DNA of 64,000 nucleotides from DATFRX01 sp035630615 (GTDB lineage: Bacteria > Actinomycetota > Actinomycetes > Propionibacteriales > Nocardioidaceae), in NCBI GenBank assembly GCA_035630615.1, contig DASQKI010000055.1, positions 124,001 to 188,000 of the forward strand, written 5' to 3'. Shown one piece after another: positions 43,021 to 50,782 of this stretch. Both the position numbers and the translations under genes were made by a program. The notes beneath the pieces were generated by a model that was not told the DNA's origin, did not search any database, and saw only the letters and a list, made by a program, of their open reading frames with translations. Each line of letters opens with the position of its first letter. Position 1 is the stretch's first letter.

Positions 43021-43944
43021 TCATTCGGTGGGTCGGCGAGTGCGGTTCGCCTCGCGCATGACCGTCCAGGCATCCGCCACCGGGCCTAGGTGCCGGAGCT
43101 TGTCGGGGTTCATGACCGTACGGATCGTCTGCACCTGCCCGTCGAGAATGTCGATCGTCCAGGTGTTGAGGACCTTGCCGTCACGGTCGCGGAAGATTGC
43201 CCCCGGCTGGCCGTTCACCTCGTGGGGCTCCACGACGACGCCGATCTGGGCGAACGAGGGGCTCAGCGTGGCGAGAACGTGGGTCACGTTCTCCACGCCG
43301 AAGATGCCCTCACCCCATTGCGGGGTCTTGCCGCCGCTGTCATTGACGAGCTGAACGTCGGCGGCGAGGAGCTCGCTCAGACCGTCGACGTCCCCGTCCT
43401 TGAAGGCATCGAGAAATCTCTCGGCGAGTTGCTCGCGCTGTCTGCGATCAGCCTCGAACCGGCGCCGGCCCGCGTCCATGTGGCGTCGCGCCCGGACCGC
43501 GAGCTGGCGGCAGGCCTCCTCCGAGCGTCCCACTGCCGAGGCGACCTCGGGGAAGCTGAACCCGAATACCTCGTGGAGTACGAAGGCGGCGCGCTCGAGC
43601 GGGGACAGCCGCTCGAGGAGCAACAGGGCCGCCATCGACACCGAGTCGGCCAGCTCCGCCGACCGCTCCGGGTCCTCGTAGGGGTCGGTGAGCAGCGGCT
43701 CGGGGAACCACCGTCCGACGTACTCCTCGCGCCGGGTGCGGGCCGAGCGCAGGACATCGATCGAGACTCGGGTCACCACGGCCGAGAGGTAGGCCTTGGT
43801 CGACGCGGGTTTGGTCGGCGAGGCCTCGTAGCGCAGCCAGGTCTCCTGGACCGCGTCCTCGGCCTCGCTCACGCTCCCCAAGATCCGGTAGGCGATCGCA
43901 AACAGTAGCGGTCGTAGATCCTCGAACTCCTCGGGCTCGGTCAC
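43021..43944 (-). CDS. ECF41-type sigma factor with SnoaL-like C-terminal domain
   Basis: A 307-residue extracytoplasmic-function sigma factor. Region 2 is LLFAIAYRILGSVSEAEDAV and TWLRYEA; region 4 is LERAAFVLHEVFGFSFPEVA. A C-terminal SnoaL-like extension follows, with WFPEPLL in the linker, NDSGGKTPQW in place of the DGGGK-type motif and a final NPDKLRHLGP. These are hallmarks of ECF41 (SigJ-like) factors, where the extension regulates activity in place of an anti-sigma factor. The GTG at 43944 overlaps the epimerase stop (GTGA). ECF41 genes are typically partnered with an oxidoreductase, epimerase or carboxymuconolactone decarboxylase; here the epimerase fits. Confidence 0.9.
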   Translation of the reverse strand: MTEPEEFEDLRPLLFAIAYRILGSVSEAEDAVQETWLRYEASPTKPASTKAYLSAVVTRVSIDVLRSARTRREEYVGRWFPEPLLTDPYEDPERSAELADSVSMAALLLLERLSPLERAAFVLHEVFGFSFPEVASAVGRSEEACRQLAVRARRHMDAGRRRFEADRRQREQLAERFLDAFKDGDVDGLSELLAADVQLVNDSGGKTPQWGEGIFGVENVTHVLATLSPSFAQIGVVVEPHEVNGQPGAIFRDRDGKVLNTWTIDILDGQVQTIRTVMNPDKLRHLGPVADAWTVMREANRTRRPTE

Positions 43945-44876
43945 GGCGGCCCACTCCCGTCCAATACGGCCTTGAAGCCCTGCCGCCACGACGGGTAGCG
44001 CAGCTCCCAGCCGAGCTGCCGTTTGGCCTTGGCGTTCGAGAACCCGCGCCCCTCGGTCATCATCGCCACAGCCACTTCTCCAGCCAGCGGCAGGGCATCC
44101 TCCGTCGAGATCTCCATCGGGGGCGCGGCGCCTGCGCATGCAGCCAGATGAGGCAGCCACTCGCTGACCGGCGCCGGCTCGTCGTCGACGATGTTGAACA
44201 CGCCCGTCGCATGCTGCTCCAAGGCGAGGACGGTGGCGCTCGCCGCGTCGTCGAGATGCACCCACGAGGCGTAGCCGGCACCGCCCCCGATGACCGGGAA
44301 ATACCCCTGGCGCACCGGTTCGACCAGGCCGTCGATGGCCCCCGGCCCGTAGAACCAGCCGAACCGCAGAGCCGCGCCACCCGCCTTGACGACTACGTCC
44401 TCGACGTAACCGGCCGCCGCCATAACTGAGTACGCGACCGTCCCCTCCCACAGGTCCGGCGGGTCCTCCTCGGTCTTCACCCAGCCGCCCTCACGGATGC
44501 CGTTCCAACTGCCGTAACTCTGCGCGACGAGGTTCGTGACGCCGGCCGCCTCGGCTGCGGCCAGCAGGTGGTCCGTCCCCTCGGTGCGCAGTCGGTTGGT
44601 GGTCGCGAACCACTGATCCATGTGGACCAGATCGATGTCGTTGCCGATTGCGGTCATCTGGTGTGCGATCGCGTCCGGCCGAGCCGTTGCCACCGCCTCA
44701 CCGACCGACACCGCATCCAGCCCGTCCATCACAACGCCGTCAGCGCCCAGCTCCTCGAGCAAGCCCAGCTTGTCCGCACTCGTTGTCGTCGCCGTCACCT
44801 GGTGACCACGAGCCACAAGCTGGGGCACCAGTCGCCGCCCGACGGCCCCGGTCCCTCCTGCCACGAACACTCGCAT
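43941..44876 (-). CDS. NAD(P)-dependent epimerase/dehydratase family protein
   Basis: A 311-residue extended SDR. The cofactor loop is VAGGTGAVGRRLVPQL at residues 4-19; further motifs are MDGLDAVS, RTEGTDHLLAAAEAAGV and AALRFGWFYGPGA. The usual YxxxK active site is weak: the AYSVMAAAGYVEDVV region lacks the Tyr-x-x-x-Lys spacing, so it may act as a reductase or be an atypical member. The ATG at 44876 has GGAAGG eight bases upstream, better than one two codons earlier. It is the first gene of the sigma operon and the expected target of ECF41 control. Confidence 0.85.
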   Translation of the reverse strand: MRVFVAGGTGAVGRRLVPQLVARGHQVTATTTSADKLGLLEELGADGVVMDGLDAVSVGEAVATARPDAIAHQMTAIGNDIDLVHMDQWFATTNRLRTEGTDHLLAAAEAAGVTNLVAQSYGSWNGIREGGWVKTEEDPPDLWEGTVAYSVMAAAGYVEDVVVKAGGAALRFGWFYGPGAIDGLVEPVRQGYFPVIGGGAGYASWVHLDDAASATVLALEQHATGVFNIVDDEPAPVSEWLPHLAACAGAAPPMEISTEDALPLAGEVAVAMMTEGRGFSNAKAKRQLGWELRYPSWRQGFKAVLDGSGPP

Positions 44877-44918
44877 GATCATCGCCTTCCTCAATCCAGA
44901 ACTGACTCTTAGGCCCGA

Positions 44919-44946
44919 GACGAGATAGCCCCGACCATCCGTGACA
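44919..44946 (-). promoter_or_regulatory. Candidate ECF41-type promoter
   Basis: On the leftward strand TGTCACG (44946-44940) is followed by 17 bases and CGTC (44922-44919), 42 bases upstream of the epimerase start. The reported ECF41 target promoter has TGTCACA at -35 and CGTC at -10, so the fit is close in sequence and spacing. It would make the operon autoregulated by its own sigma factor. Confidence 0.6.
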
Positions 44947-45097
44947 TGACGCGAACGTCCGATGCGATGTGTGGTCGAACACACACAGCGATCGTCCGGA
45001 CCTGTCTGGCGCGATCGCGCCGCTCCGTGTTTGTGCGAGCAGTGCATCATGTGCGTCGGGGTTTATCACGTCGACCGCGCATCCCGAGAGGACGACC

Positions 45098-45601
45098 ATG
45101 GGTCCCACCAGCACGATGACCGCGGAGGCAGTTGCCCTGCAGCACTTCCTCGACGTTCAGCGGGCCAATGCGCTTGCGATCGTCGACGGGCTCACCGAGG
45201 AGCAACTGCGGGCATCGGTCTTGCCGTCGGGTTGGACACCGCTCGGGCTGATCCAGCATCTGGGTCATGCGGAGCGCCACTGGTTCCAGACGGTGGCCTG
45301 CGGAACCGCGGTCGACCTGCCGTGGCCCGACAACGGTGGTGGGCAGGCGTTCACCTCCAGCCATCCGGTTGCGGAGGTCGTTGCCTTCTACCGGGACCAG
45401 TGCGAACGAGGCAATGCCGTGCTGGCCACCACGCCGCTGGACACAAAGCCGGTCGGGCGGCACGGCGGTTGGCTCGATGACGAAGTCACCGATCTGCGCC
45501 GGATCGTGCTGCACATGATCGAAGAGACCGCTCGTCACCTCGGCCATCTCGACGCCGCCCGCGAGCTCCTGGACGGCCGGACCGGCCTCGGCCCGCGGTA
45601 G
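45098..45601 (+). CDS. DinB/DUF664 family protein, second member
   Basis: A 167-residue helix bundle with likely metal His in LIQHLGHAERHWF and in EETARHLGHLDAARE. The ATG at 45098 is preceded by GAGAGGACGACC. It is only distantly similar to the one at 35762-36208. The upstream region 44970-45097 is the divergent promoter region shared with the epimerase/sigma operon. Probable thiol-dependent enzyme, substrate unknown. Confidence 0.8.
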   Translation: MGPTSTMTAEAVALQHFLDVQRANALAIVDGLTEEQLRASVLPSGWTPLGLIQHLGHAERHWFQTVACGTAVDLPWPDNGGGQAFTSSHPVAEVVAFYRDQCERGNAVLATTPLDTKPVGRHGGWLDDEVTDLRRIVLHMIEETARHLGHLDAARELLDGRTGLGPR

Positions 45602-45668
45602 GCGCGCCGCGGGAAGTGTCGATGCCTCGGCCTTGATACTGGCCAGGCCGGACGTAGATGATGCCTGC

Positions 45669-46251
45669 ATGGCCCCCGGGACGCACTCGACCGCGAAACG
45701 CGGGGAAGACTGGGTCGTCATTGCCAGCTTCGACAGTCATCATCGCGGTGAGCGCATGCTCGCCAAGCTAGGACGGGGCTTTCGCGCGAAGGCTCGTGAC
45801 GGTCGGGTGACTGCCATCGTCGTCACAGCAAACCCCGACGGGTCACTGAAGCTCACGCAGTCTCGGATGGTCACGCGCAGTGGCTATGTAGGCACTCTCA
45901 TCCACCTCTCCTTGGTGTGGTGGATCGGATTTCTGGGTCTGCTCTCCGCCGTGAGAGGCGTGAGGGGTGGCATCCATGCCGCTGGGATGGCGTCAAGGGC
46001 ACGTCGGGTCGGATGAACACCAGGCGCACCAGGTCCTCGACGACATCGGTCCGCGCTCGGCCATCGTGCTTGTTCAGAGCAACGATTCCGAGACCCGACA
46101 GGTTGTCGTCGCGGCGGCTGAAGCCAAGGCGCTACGTTTCTGGGACGGCCCGCTCACCGAGTTTCTGGCCGCGCTGGACCCCGGTCCACCTCATGATTGG
46201 GTCCGCACTGCTCTCGGCGAGCCGCCCCGCGACACCGATACTGCGTCGTGA
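45669..46251 (+). pseudogene. Frameshifted conserved membrane-type protein
   Basis: The first frame, from the ATG at 45669, reads DWVVIASFDSHHRGERMLAK and ends RMVTRSGYVGTLIHLSLVWW then LLSAVRGVRG, a membrane span. It runs out at 46016. The second frame (45967-46251) continues with GHVGSDEHQAHQVLDDIGPR and RSAIVLVQSNDSETRQVVVA, and ends WDGPLTEFLAALDPGPPHDW. Together they read as one protein of about 190 residues of the DUF1269-like type, split by a +1 shift within about 45975-45995. A sequencing error or a genuine mutation would look the same. Confidence 0.65.
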
Positions 46252-46350
46252 GTGCGTGAGCGCTTGACGGCTGCACGGCGTTGAGCTCCTTACGGGTCAT
46301 CGCTCCTGCGACGGTCCCGGCGTATCGAACGTCGCCAGACGTGGGCGCGG

Positions 46351-46929
46351 TCAACCCGGTTGGCCGGGTCGTCTTGGCCGCATGATGAGCGCGGCGACGT
46401 AGTAGACGCACGGCCGCTTGGACGGGTTCGCGTAACCGTGCGGGACATCGGCGGCGAAGTAGACCGAGTCGCCGGCGCGGAGGTCGACCACACGGTCGGC
46501 CAGCGACAACCGCAACCCGCCAGACTGCACGACGACGTATTCGTGCGAGCCCGGAGCGTAGGCCGGAAACGTCCCTGCGTCGCAGCCAGGCGGCAAGGTG
46601 GATCTGACCCACTCGAAGTTCACTCCGGGCACCACCGGCGAGAGGATCGTACGGGTCCAACCCCCGTCCTCCTCCACGGTCTCGTGGTCCTGGGTGTGGC
46701 GGATGACGATCCGACCGGCGTCCGAGCCGGTGAGCAGCGTGGTGAGCTCGACGCCCAGCCCTTCAGCGATGCGACCGAGAACGACGACGGTCGGCGCCTT
46801 CGCGCCATGCTCGACCGACGACAGCATGCTGATGCTCACGGCGGAGCGCTCGGCTAGGTCATGCAGGGTCAGGCCGCGCTCGACCCGGGCCGACTGGATC
46901 TGTGATCCCAGTAGCTGGAGGTCCACCAT
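46351..46929 (-). CDS. XRE-cupin transcription regulator
   Basis: A 192-residue regulator. Residues 5-65 form a Cro/CI-type helix-turn-helix (LGSQIQSARVERGLTLHDLA; SVSISMLSSVEHGAKAPTV), and residues 110-185 form a cupin domain that should sense a small ligand (SHEYVVVQSGGLRLSLADRV; GDSVYFAADVPHGYAN). The ATG at 46929 is chosen; the frame extends further upstream over the divergent GNAT promoter. It is divergent from a phosphinothricin-acetyltransferase-like gene, the likely target. Confidence 0.87.
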   Translation of the reverse strand: MVDLQLLGSQIQSARVERGLTLHDLAERSAVSISMLSSVEHGAKAPTVVVLGRIAEGLGVELTTLLTGSDAGRIVIRHTQDHETVEEDGGWTRTILSPVVPGVNFEWVRSTLPPGCDAGTFPAYAPGSHEYVVVQSGGLRLSLADRVVDLRAGDSVYFAADVPHGYANPSKRPCVYYVAALIMRPRRPGQPG

Positions 46930-46939
46930 GTTCGCTATG

Positions 46940-46978
46940 ATAACGGCAAGTTCCTCTATTGAGAACAAGGTGGTGGGT
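46940..46978. promoter_or_regulatory. Divergent promoter with imperfect dyad
   Basis: The 49-bp divergent region is AT-richer than its surroundings. GTTC (46951-46954) and GAAC (46964-46967) enclose CTCTATTGA, an imperfect dyad that could be the operator for the XRE-cupin protein. Likely regulator site by position only. Confidence 0.35.
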
Positions 46979-47512
46979 ATGTCGACATCCGGAGTTCTCG
47001 TACGAGCGGCGACGCGGGACGACCTGGGCACCGTCGCGCGCATCTACCGGCACTACGTCGACTCGACCGTCGCCACGTTCGAGAACACGCCACCCGACCG
47101 CGGCGAGTGGGCTCGGCGTTACGCCGAGTCAGCCGACCACCGCCTGCCGTTCCTCGTCGCGGAGGCGCGGGAACTGATCGTGGGCTACGCCTACGCGACT
47201 CGATGGCGCAGCCGCGCGGCGTACCAACACACGGTCGAGGAGTCGGTCTATGTCGTCCCTTGGGCGGTCGGCAAGGGGGTTGGCGCGGCATTGCTCGACG
47301 AGCTTCTGCGGAGCTGTCAGCTCGCCAACGTACGAGAGGTCGTCGCCGTCATCGTCGATTCCGGCGACCTGGCGTCCGCCGAGCTGCATCGCCGCCGTGG
47401 GTTCGTCGAGGCAGGACGGCTGACTCGCGTCGGGCACAAGCACGACCGCTGGCTCGACACCGTCCTGATGCAACGCAGTCTCGTCGAGCCGCCCGCATCG
47501 ATCGCAGGCTAG
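46979..47512 (+). CDS. GNAT acetyltransferase (phosphinothricin acetyltransferase-like)
   Basis: A 177-residue single GNAT domain of the PAT/bar group: VRAATRDDLGTVARIYRHYV, TVATFENTPPDRGEWARRY, a middle GYAYATRWRSRAAYQHTVEE, the acetyl-CoA loop region WAVGKGVGAALLDELLRSC and FVEAGRLTRVGHKHDRWLDT. These motifs match enzymes that acetylate phosphinothricin or L-methionine sulfoximine/sulfone, for which detoxification of natural compounds is the supposed role. Start: ATG at 46979 after AAGGTGGTGGGT. It is divergent from the XRE-cupin regulator. Confidence 0.87.
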   Translation: MSTSGVLVRAATRDDLGTVARIYRHYVDSTVATFENTPPDRGEWARRYAESADHRLPFLVAEARELIVGYAYATRWRSRAAYQHTVEESVYVVPWAVGKGVGAALLDELLRSCQLANVREVVAVIVDSGDLASAELHRRRGFVEAGRLTRVGHKHDRWLDTVLMQRSLVEPPASIAG

Positions 47513-47588
47513 CGGCCCAGAGCACCGTCGTTGCCGATATTGGGCAGCCTCTCGACTCGCGGCTCAGAAACAATTAGTATTTAATTAT

Positions 47589-48437
47589 ATGCCGTCTAGA
47601 CGAAGGCGCGACAAGATGACTAGGACCGTCTCGAATCGCACGCTGGCGACCACCGTGCTCCTGATGCTCGCCGTACTCATCGCTTCCGTCGGTGTGGCGG
47701 GGGTGCAAGCCCGCACCGATCGTGCGACGGGGACGGAACAAACCGAGGCCAACGGCGACTTGCCGGACCAGACTGCCGATGTGCGGCAGTTGTTCGCCGA
47801 GCTCACGAAGGAGTGGCCTAACAACCGGACAATCAACGTCGTCTTCCACGGCCACAGCGTCCCCGCCGGCTATCACCAGACCCCCCAGGTCAAGCCCTTC
47901 GAGTCCTACCCCTTCATGGTGTATCAGGGTCTGAACACACGCTTCCCGACTGCGGTGATCAACTCCATCACCACGGCGATCGGCGGCGAGAACTCCATCC
48001 AGGGAGCAGCGCGCTTCCGTCGCGATGTCCTCAGTCTCCAGCCGGACCTGTTGTTCATCGACTACGCCATCAACGACCAGAACCTTCCGCTCGACATGGT
48101 TGAGAGCGCGTGGCGCGACATGATCACCATGGCGCGCAGGAACCATGTCCCTGTCGTACTCCTCACGCCAACCGGCACCGTGCCCAACGACCTGGGCAAT
48201 CCGACCGACCCACTCAGCATCCGAGCTGACTTGATCCGCCGCCTGGGCCAGGAATACGACCTTCCCGTGGCCGACGTGAGCGCGCGCTGGCAGGAGACGG
48301 TGGACGCAGGGACGCCGAAGGAGTCTCTGCTCAGCCAGTACTACCACCCCAACGAGGCGGGTCACAGAATCGCGGCCACAGAGATCCTCAGCACCATCGA
48401 CGAGATGCGCGCCGACACACGCCAGCCCGCTACATAA
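47589..48437 (+). CDS. Secreted SGNH/GDSL hydrolase
   Basis: A 282-residue exported hydrolase. Residues 10-40 are a signal peptide or anchor (TRTVSNRTLATTVLLMLAVL). SGNH blocks: NVVFHGHSVPAGY (block I; Gly-His-Ser instead of GDS), IGGEN (block II region), IDYAINDQN (Asn, block III) and YYHPNEAGHRIAA (Asp-x-x-His replaced by Asn-x-x-x-His style, block V with His). The Ser and His of a typical dyad are there, the Asp is not certain. Substrate likely an acetyl or acyl group on sugar. The promoter region is unusually AT-rich (AATTAGTATTTAATTATATG), with no clear ribosome site. Confidence 0.78.
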   Translation: MPSRRRRDKMTRTVSNRTLATTVLLMLAVLIASVGVAGVQARTDRATGTEQTEANGDLPDQTADVRQLFAELTKEWPNNRTINVVFHGHSVPAGYHQTPQVKPFESYPFMVYQGLNTRFPTAVINSITTAIGGENSIQGAARFRRDVLSLQPDLLFIDYAINDQNLPLDMVESAWRDMITMARRNHVPVVLLTPTGTVPNDLGNPTDPLSIRADLIRRLGQEYDLPVADVSARWQETVDAGTPKESLLSQYYHPNEAGHRIAATEILSTIDEMRADTRQPAT

Positions 48438-48699
48438 CGTCCGGCCCAGCACTGGTCGATGTCTGCGACGTCACCTTCAGCGGCAGCGGCATCCGTTCCT
48501 ACTGGGCGAATCGGGACCGCTGGGAGCCCAATGGGGCCGTCCGGCCCATCCGAACAGCCGCTGTCGCGAGATAGGGACATGTCGTGGGCTAATCGCATTC
48601 GTCCATGGGTGGTTACAGGCTCGCGGCGGTCGGTCGATTCCGTGAGATGAAGTCTTGGGCTGCAAGCACTCCTTCCCGTGACGCGCTAAGGAGCCGAGC
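48438..48699. other. 262-bp intergenic region
   Basis: Between two rightward genes. It has no ORF with plausible start and family match. The stretch before the next gene contains the AAGGAG ribosome site (48687-48692) of the glycerophosphodiesterase and probably its promoter. No strong hairpin was found. Confidence 0.6.
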
Positions 48700-49779
48700 A
48701 TGAGCAACGCGATCATCAAGCAGGGCGCCGACTCCAGGGTGGCCGACAACGTCTGGGAGTTTCATATCCCGGAGAACTTCGACCTCGAGCCGCTGCTGCG
48801 CTGGCTCACCGAAGCCGGTGTGACGCCTGGCGACTTGGTGGAGCTAGCGCCCGAGCTCCTGAAATCCCTGGCCCCGGCGTCGACCAAGCCGCGGCCGGTT
48901 CTTCCGCTCGTCGCCGGGCTGGCGATGGCCGTCGGTGGCGCGGCCGCACTCAACGCCCGGCGTCAGCGCGCCGGCAGTGCGGTGCCTCGCGCGACAACAC
49001 CGACGGATTGGCCGATCAACTTCGCGCATCGCGGCGGGTCTGGCATCGGCCCGGAGAACACCATCGAGGGGTTCCACATCGGGCTCGAGGCGGGGGGTGG
49101 CGTGATCGAGACGGACGTGCACACCACTGCCGACGGCCACGTCGTGGTGATCCACGATCCCGACACCGCGCGGACCACTGGCGAGAGCGTACGCGTATCC
49201 GAATCCACCCTGGCTCGGCTCCAGGAGCTGAACGCTGCGGCCACCTTCCAGCACGCCGACACGCACGAACCGTGGGACGGTCCTCCGGTCCGGATCCCGA
49301 CGCTCGCGGACGTCTATCGCGAGTTCCCCGACCGTAAGGTCAACATCGAGATCAAGGGTGAGCGGCAGGAGACTGTGGAGGCGCTGTGGGGGGTGATCCA
49401 GGAGTGCGACGCGGTGGATCGCACCTTGGTCGTCGGAACCAGTACGGACAAGATGAAGTTGTTCCGCCAGGTCTCGGGCGGGGCAGTCCCGACCGGCGCC
49501 TCGACGCCGGAGATCTTCGGGTACTGGATCTGCCACATGCTGCACCTGCCTCAGCCGGGGGTCGCCTTCCAGGCACTTCAGGTCCCCAAGCGGTTCAAGA
49601 ACACCCTGCCGGTGGTAACCACGCGCTTCACCGAGGAGGCACACGAGGGGGGACTGCGTGTCGACGTCTGGACCATCGACGAACCCGACGAGATGCGCGA
49701 GATGCTGGACGCCGGCGTCGACGGCGTAATGACCGACCGCCCCGATCTGCTCGCCAAGGTGCTGGCCTCCCGAACCTAG
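48700..49779 (+). CDS. Glycerophosphodiester phosphodiesterase
   Basis: A 359-residue enzyme that splits glycerophosphodiesters to glycerol 3-phosphate and an alcohol. The catalytic domain (about 105-355) has the HRGG (FAHRGGSGIGPENT) substrate/His motif, ETDVHTTADGHVVVIHDPD with the metal Glu and Asp and second His, and EIKGERQE for the third acid. Residues 1-60 form a helical region of unknown function, and 66-85 is a membrane span (VLPLVAGLAMAVGGAAAL) with no cleavage site, so it is likely anchored. The ATG follows AAGGAG. Ends near the terminator at 49933. Confidence 0.88.
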   Translation: MSNAIIKQGADSRVADNVWEFHIPENFDLEPLLRWLTEAGVTPGDLVELAPELLKSLAPASTKPRPVLPLVAGLAMAVGGAAALNARRQRAGSAVPRATTPTDWPINFAHRGGSGIGPENTIEGFHIGLEAGGGVIETDVHTTADGHVVVIHDPDTARTTGESVRVSESTLARLQELNAAATFQHADTHEPWDGPPVRIPTLADVYREFPDRKVNIEIKGERQETVEALWGVIQECDAVDRTLVVGTSTDKMKLFRQVSGGAVPTGASTPEIFGYWICHMLHLPQPGVAFQALQVPKRFKNTLPVVTTRFTEEAHEGGLRVDVWTIDEPDEMREMLDAGVDGVMTDRPDLLAKVLASRT

Positions 49780-50079
49780 CCCGAGGACCGGTCCAGGACA
49801 CCATGCTCAGACGAGGCCCAAATGACCACGTGTAGTGGTCGAGAAGGCTGGCGTCTCCAGCATTGACCTGGGGGAGGATTGATGCACGGGTAGACATCGC
49901 CAAGGCGCCAACGGTGCAACCCATAAAGAGCAGCCCGTCCTCTCCGTTGAATCGCGTCGGGGAGAGGGCGGGCGTCTTTTGTGGGGTCAGGATCGGGCGA
50001 TGGTCACCTCTGGGCTTCTGGGCTGTAAACCCTTTTGCTCGGCGTCGGTCAAGGGTGCCGGACGGCCCAGCAGCTGTGG
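49780..50079. other. 300-bp intergenic region with a rightward terminator
   Basis: No credible coding region. It contains the intrinsic terminator at 49933-49980 of the rightward gene; the rest is the downstream end of the leftward small secreted protein gene. Confidence 0.6.
49933..49980 (+). terminator. Intrinsic terminator
   Basis: GCCCGTCCTCTCC (49933-49945) pairs with GGAGAGGGCGGGC (49961-49973), one G-T wobble in 13 bp, with a 15-base loop. It is followed by GTCTTTTGTG, a T-rich tail. It is oriented to end transcription of the glycerophosphodiesterase gene. Confidence 0.75.
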
Positions 50080-50442
50080 CTATTCTGGAACCTCGTTCAT
50101 CAGGCGTCGCCAGTTGGGGGGCGTGTCCGCCGTCGGTGTCTCGGTTGTCTTGGTGACGAAGTGCACCCCCGTCTTGCGTTGGACGAACCAGCCCTGGACG
50201 GCGTCTGAGGTACGGGGCAGGCTGGACGTGGTGGCGAAGTATTGCTGCGCCTCGCACTGGTCGTACCAGCCGTCCACGGCGTCTGCCGTCCGCGGCAGGG
50301 ACGCCGGGTCGAACGAGCATGCGGCATCGTGGGCCGTGTGGCTCGTGCCGGCCGCTGGGTTGGCTGCCGCGAGGACCGCAACGGCGGCGGCTGCGAGGGA
50401 ACCAGCGGCCAGCCGGCGGGACGTACGTGTGTTCGTAGTCAT
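50080..50442 (-). CDS. Small secreted protein with two repeated motifs
   Basis: A 120-residue exported protein. The signal peptide is TTNTRTSRRLAAGSLAAAAV followed by a cut near AAG. Two internal copies of SLPRTxDAVxGWxxQ (residues about 53 and 81, DAVDGWYDQ and DAVQGWFVQ) lie in the mature part, which has a possible Cys pair. The ATG at 50442 follows AAGGAGA. It is divergent from the S8 protease-sigma-CHAT operon, with a 340-bp region between. No family recognised; it could be an extracellular signal or substrate of that system (inference). Confidence 0.7.
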   Translation of the reverse strand: MTTNTRTSRRLAAGSLAAAAVAVLAAANPAAGTSHTAHDAACSFDPASLPRTADAVDGWYDQCEAQQYFATTSSLPRTSDAVQGWFVQRKTGVHFVTKTTETPTADTPPNWRRLMNEVPE

Positions 50443-50782
50443 TTCTGTCTCCTTGAAGGTCGTCGGGACCGGGTGTCCCACACAGATGTCGGGACGGATG
50501 GCGCTGCGCAGATACATCCGGAGCAGAGATCAGCGGGGCGAGGGCAACCACGAAGGACTCGCACATGGCCATCAACAAGCCCGGTCGCGGCAGGCAAGGA
50601 TCAGGGTTACGCTCATAGAGAAGACGGGAGCCGGAAACAGGCGGCGGATAGATGCGTACGCGCGGACGTGCTGCTCTGCAGCTCTGAAGAGTCACATGCG
50701 CGTCCGCTCGTAGCGGTATCTCCTCGAGGGGTCATGACACGTCTTGGTGTGCGAGCCGGCACGTCATGAAGATGGAGGAGAA
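50443..50782. promoter_or_regulatory. 340-bp divergent control region with dyad
   Basis: Between the small secreted protein gene and the protease operon. TCATGAC (50732-50738) and its complement GTCATGA (50763-50769) form an inverted repeat that ends just before the ribosome site of the protease gene (50774-50780, GGAGGAG). A GGGAC/GTCCC pair (near 50464-50478) is closer to the leftward gene. The region has no significant ORF. It is large for this compact genome and probably holds the operon's promoters, perhaps one used by its own sigma factor. Confidence 0.5.
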
